The position numbers and the translations under genes were made by a program. The notes under the pieces were generated by a model. That model was not told the origin of the DNA. It ran no database searches and saw only the letters and a program-made list of their open reading frames with translations. DNA of 10,163 nt from Chloroflexi bacterium RBG_16_64_32 (GTDB taxonomy: Bacteria > Chloroflexota > Dehalococcoidia > SM23-28-2 > RBG-16-64-32), in NCBI GenBank assembly GCA_001795235.1, contig MGNZ01000075.1, positions 1 through 10,163 on the forward strand, written 5' to 3'. Shown here piece after piece: positions 8,220 to 10,163 of this stretch (position 1 is its first letter; each line of letters begins with the position of its first letter).

Positions 8220-8819
8220 GTGAGTGGCGTCATCATGGCTGGCGGCGTTAGTCGGCGCCTGGGAAAGAACAAGGCGCTGGAGCGCATCGGCGGCAGGGCC
8301 CTTATCGAGCGGGTCGTTGACAGGCTTATCCCCGTGACAACTGAGGTGATGGTAGTGGTGGCCCGACCCAAGCAGGCGGAGCCCCTGCCCCTGCCGTCCT
8401 CGGTGCGAGTGATAACCGACCGCTACCCCGGTCGCGGGTCGCTTGGGGGCATCTTTACCGGCGTTGACGCTTCCGCCGAGCGCTGGAGCCTGGTCGTCGC
8501 CTGCGACATGCCCTTCCTGGACCTCGACCTCCTGCGCCATCTGATGGCGAAAAGCACCAACGCCGATGCAGTGATCCCGCGCCTGAACGGTCAGCCGGAA
8601 CCCCTTCACGCGCTCTACTCCAAGGCCTGCCTCGGCCCGATGGAACGGATGCTGCGGGCGGGTCAGCTCAAGATCGCCCCCTTGTTCGAGACCGTGAGAG
8701 TGCGCTACGTGGACGAGGGAACGATCGACCGCATCGACCCACGCCACCTCAGCTTCTTCAACATTAACACCCAGGCCGAGCTGGAGGAGGCCCTAAGATT
8801 GGTGCGGGAGGTTGGCTGA
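8220..8819 (+). CDS. mobA: MobA, molybdenum cofactor guanylyltransferase
   Basis: Transfers GMP from GTP to Mo-molybdopterin to make the guanine dinucleotide cofactor, the form used by the formate dehydrogenase alpha subunit encoded at the head of this operon. With this start the protein is 199 residues, the normal family length. The signature loop MAGGVSRRLGKNKAL (6-20) binds GTP; DRYPGRGSLGGIFTG (67-81), CDMPFLD (95-101, with the metal-binding Asp96) and NINTQAEL (181-188) are further family motifs. The start is uncertain: GTG 8220 places the nucleotide loop at the usual distance from the N-terminus. GTG 8157 or ATG 8160 would add about 20 residues unlike MobA and lack a convincing ribosome binding site. 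It begins 75 bases after the AOR-family gene (12 bases if the longer form is used) and is the last gene of the plus-strand run. Confidence 0.9.
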   Translation: MSGVIMAGGVSRRLGKNKALERIGGRALIERVVDRLIPVTTEVMVVVARPKQAEPLPLPSSVRVITDRYPGRGSLGGIFTGVDASAERWSLVVACDMPFLDLDLLRHLMAKSTNADAVIPRLNGQPEPLHALYSKACLGPMERMLRAGQLKIAPLFETVRVRYVDEGTIDRIDPRHLSFFNINTQAELEEALRLVREVG

Positions 8820-8840
8820 TCCCGTGCCACGCTTGATCTG

Positions 8841-8855
8841 AGCGCTCGCGGCGCT
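8841..8855. terminator. Possible weak bidirectional terminator hairpin
   Basis: AGCGC (8841-8845) and GCGCT (8851-8855) pair around a TCGCG loop in the 77-base gap between mobA and the convergent MgtE-domain gene. No clear T-tract follows on either strand, so the terminator call rests mainly on position. No better candidate is seen in the gap. Confidence 0.25.
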
Positions 8856-8896
8856 GATAATCTCTTGAATAGGGCCTCACATTTGAGCGAGTAGCT

Positions 8897-9322
8897 TCAG
8901 CCGCGGGTCATGAGGCCGCCAGCGCTCTCGTCCGCGTGCTCCAGGAGGGGCGTAATCTCCTGGGCGGTGGTCATGGCGGAGAGGACACGAGCGGTGTCCG
9001 CAGGGGGCAGCGAGCGAAGGACGTCCACTGCTACGTCGTGGCTTGTCTTGTCCAGAACGCGCGCCATGGTGGCCCGGGGCATGCGATCCACCACTTGTTC
9101 GCGCACGTCCTCCTCCAGGTAGTCCAGCAACTGCGCCATATTCTCGGTGGAGAGCAGAGAAAGGAACGCCTCGCGCAGCTCCGGGTCGAGCCGCTCGTAG
9201 AGGTCGGCGCGATCGGCCGGGTGCACGGAGCCGATGGCCTCTACGGCGTCGTTGACTTCGGCGCCGCGAAGCGCCTGTTCGATCCTCTCCGTCAGTTCGG
9301 CGGTTTCTTGCTCGGTAGCCAT
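8897..9322 (-). CDS. MgtE intracellular N-domain protein (no CBS or membrane domains)
   Basis: A 141-residue acidic, helical, soluble protein matching the N domain of MgtE magnesium transporters, which acts in the cytoplasm as part of the magnesium sensor. Family features include HPADRADLYERLDPELREAF (34-53), the repeat-like AQLLDYLEEDVREQVV (63-78), a VLRSLPPADTARVL stretch (101-114) and ESAGGLMT (132-139). In full-length MgtE that last motif leads into the first CBS domain. Here the frame stops two residues later (TGA). The 77 bases between the stop and mobA have no room for the CBS and membrane domains, so this is either a stand-alone N-domain protein or a 3'-truncated relic. The start ATG (complement of 9320-9322) has AGGTGA three bases upstream. 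The intact frame, ribosome binding site and promoter argue that it is expressed. It is transcribed towards the formate dehydrogenase operon. Confidence 0.8.
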   Translation of the reverse strand: MATEQETAELTERIEQALRGAEVNDAVEAIGSVHPADRADLYERLDPELREAFLSLLSTENMAQLLDYLEEDVREQVVDRMPRATMARVLDKTSHDVAVDVLRSLPPADTARVLSAMTTAQEITPLLEHADESAGGLMTRG

Positions 9323-9347
9323 AGCTCACCTGCGCGGGGTCTCGTCT

Positions 9348-9376
9348 ATTAGAGCACAGGCCCCTACGTGTCACAA
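9348..9376 (-). promoter_or_regulatory. Sigma-70-type promoter for the MgtE-domain gene
   Basis: On the minus strand, TTGTGA (complement of 9371-9376) and TCTAAT (complement of 9348-9353) are separated by 17 bases. They match the -35 consensus at 4 of 6 and the -10 consensus at 5 of 6 positions. Transcription would start near 9341, giving a leader of about 20 bases that includes the ribosome binding site. Confidence 0.45.
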
Positions 9377-9783
9377 CGCGACGAGGATGCGTCGGGTTTG
9401 CCGCCTTGGAGCGAGCGGTGGCAGGCGCGGGACGGCTGGCGCAGGGGCGGCGCCCTTCGCCCACACCCGCTTGGTAGCAAGCCGCTACGGGCAAGGGGCC
9501 TCGGAGCCTGGGCATCGGGGAGCCGCAGGCGCAGCAACGCGGGCTCATAGCCTGTCCCCGTCGCGGCGTCCCGACCGCGAGGGTGGAGGCCGCCTGCGTG
9601 GATCGCCCATGCCGTAAACTGGTCGGGGTCACTCCACCGCGGGCCTTCTCCCAGCCTTTCGCAGCCCTTTTCCCGGTCTGGTAGGGTCGGCCGGTTACCC
9701 TGCTGCCGCCGCCGGAAACGGAAGGGGAGCCCAAAGGCCTCCGCAATCCGCCAGTCGATGCTGGAGCAGCGGCCTCCAGCTCA
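9365..9783 (-). pseudogene. Start-less open frame, unrecognised, possible gene remnant
   Basis: Reading the minus strand from the stop at 9781-9783 to the TAG at 9365-9367 gives about 138 codons without a stop and without an ATG, GTG or TTG in its first half. The first 55 or so residues look protein-like (IDWRIAEAFGLPF, then GEGPRWSDPDQFTAWAIHAGG). The second half is rich in Arg, Ala and Pro and looks like translated noise. I do not recognise a family. Long chance frames are common in GC-rich DNA, so this is a weak call. The plus strand over the same stretch also shows no recognisable gene. A 7-bp inverted repeat (GCTGGAG at 9760-9766, CTCCAGC at 9774-9780) lies at its upstream end. Confidence 0.2.
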
Positions 9784-9792
9784 ACCCCGCCG

Positions 9793-9960
9793 TATCCCTG
9801 CCCCCGGCATGAGCGGACGCCCCAGCGACGCCACTATCGCGGCGGGCATTACCGGCGGCGGCTTCTGACCAAGCACGGTGCCGTCGAGGTGCAGGTGCCG
9901 CGGCTGGCCCGGCAAAGGCTGCGCTTCTGCGCCTTTGACCGCTACGAGCGCCGCCGTTGG
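9793..9960 (+). pseudogene. Fragment resembling a mutator/IS256-family transposase N-terminal region
   Basis: In the frame that includes codon 9844-9846, the translation contains HERTPQRRHYRGGHYRRRLL, then TKHGAVEVQVPR and finally FDRYERRR. This order resembles the N-terminal region of mutator-type (IS256 family) transposases: a YRNGYR-like Arg/Tyr block, L-x-T-x-x-G-x-V-E-x-x-V-P-R, then F-x-x-x-x-x-RYQRR. No start codon or ribosome binding site fits ahead of it, and after about 9960 the similarity stops. The frame ends at TAG 10066-10068, and the catalytic DDE part is absent. It is best read as a decayed remnant rather than a working element. I see no terminal inverted repeats or target-site duplication. 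Confidence 0.5.
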
Positions 9961-9997
9961 CGTAAGCACGCGAAGAAGAGGCCGGGGCCTGCGGGCC

Positions 9998-10013
9998 GCC
10001 GTAACGTTACGGC
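9998..10013. repeat. 16-bp perfect palindrome
   Basis: GCCGTAACGTTACGGC reads identically on both strands. It lies just after the transposase-like fragment and could be a dimeric protein binding site, an old recombination end or chance. No adjacent promoter is evident. Confidence 0.6.
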
Positions 10014-10163
10014 AACATGGCAGACGCGGGATAGGTGTACCGGCCATCTCAGTACCAATGGCCCATAGCAACCTCATCGTGCGGATGTTACGCTCATGGT
10101 GGAGGTTGTGACATCTCTCACACACACGCCTTCGACAATCACCTGCCGGTGCGTGGCGTGCCG
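10014..10163. other. Right-edge stretch without an assignable gene
   Basis: The minus strand is open from the right edge and encodes a Cys-His motif, VCERCHNLHHE, at about 10095-10127. This frame then runs antisense through the transposase-like fragment to a stop at 9781-9783. It may be the end of a gene that begins outside the window, or chance. The plus strand shows no convincing gene, RNA or terminator here. Confidence 0.3.

Noticed and set aside
8877..9746. 289-residue minus-strand frame overlapping the MgtE-domain gene
   Set aside because: Its translation is strongly enriched in Arg and Pro with no family motifs, while a different frame over 8897-9322 is clearly the MgtE N domain.
1..10163. 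CRISPR array, tRNA or rRNA genes
   Set aside because: I looked for regularly spaced repeats, tRNA arm patterns and rRNA motifs by eye on both strands and found none that hold up.

Overview
The window is GC-rich bacterial DNA from an organism that makes selenoproteins and handles molybdenum or tungsten, so it is probably anaerobic or facultatively anaerobic. Nothing here fixes the phylum. Chloroflexota, deltaproteobacterial lineages and anaerobic Actinomycetota would all fit, and this is inference only.

Positions 1-115 are a short leader: a perfect 12-bp GC-rich hairpin, a 4-bp mini-hairpin and a strong ribosome binding site. Positions 116-8819 carry six tightly spaced plus-strand genes that read as one operon. 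They are a Tat-exported selenocysteine formate dehydrogenase alpha subunit (one gene read through an in-frame UGA at 686-688, with a bacterial SECIS hairpin just after it), its four-cluster iron-sulfur beta subunit with a C-terminal membrane helix, an NrfD/HybB-type membrane subunit, the maturation factor FdhE, an aldehyde:ferredoxin oxidoreductase (AOR) family tungstoenzyme, and MobA, which makes the guanine dinucleotide form of the cofactor used by the alpha subunit. Together they give a membrane-bound enzyme that oxidises formate outside the cytoplasmic membrane and passes electrons through iron-sulfur clusters to quinone, plus two of its assembly factors. The AOR shares the need for Mo/W-pterin chemistry, but its link to formate metabolism is not proven by the sequence. 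FdhD, normally also needed, is not in the window.

Positions 8820-8896 separate this operon from a convergent minus-strand gene (8897-9322) that encodes only the intracellular N domain of an MgtE magnesium transporter. It has a recognisable promoter at 9348-9376.

Positions 9377-10163 hold no intact gene. They contain a start-less minus-strand open frame, a decayed plus-strand fragment resembling the N-terminal part of a mutator/IS256-type transposase (about 9793-9960), a 16-bp perfect palindrome (9998-10013), and at the right edge a minus-strand peptide with a CxxCH motif. This end looks like a graveyard of mobile DNA.

The best points for follow-up are the alpha subunit's FeS0 site, where the expected fourth cysteine is Asp84 and an extra cysteine (Cys53) sits in the N-terminal motif, the AOR inside the formate dehydrogenase operon, and the leader hairpin.
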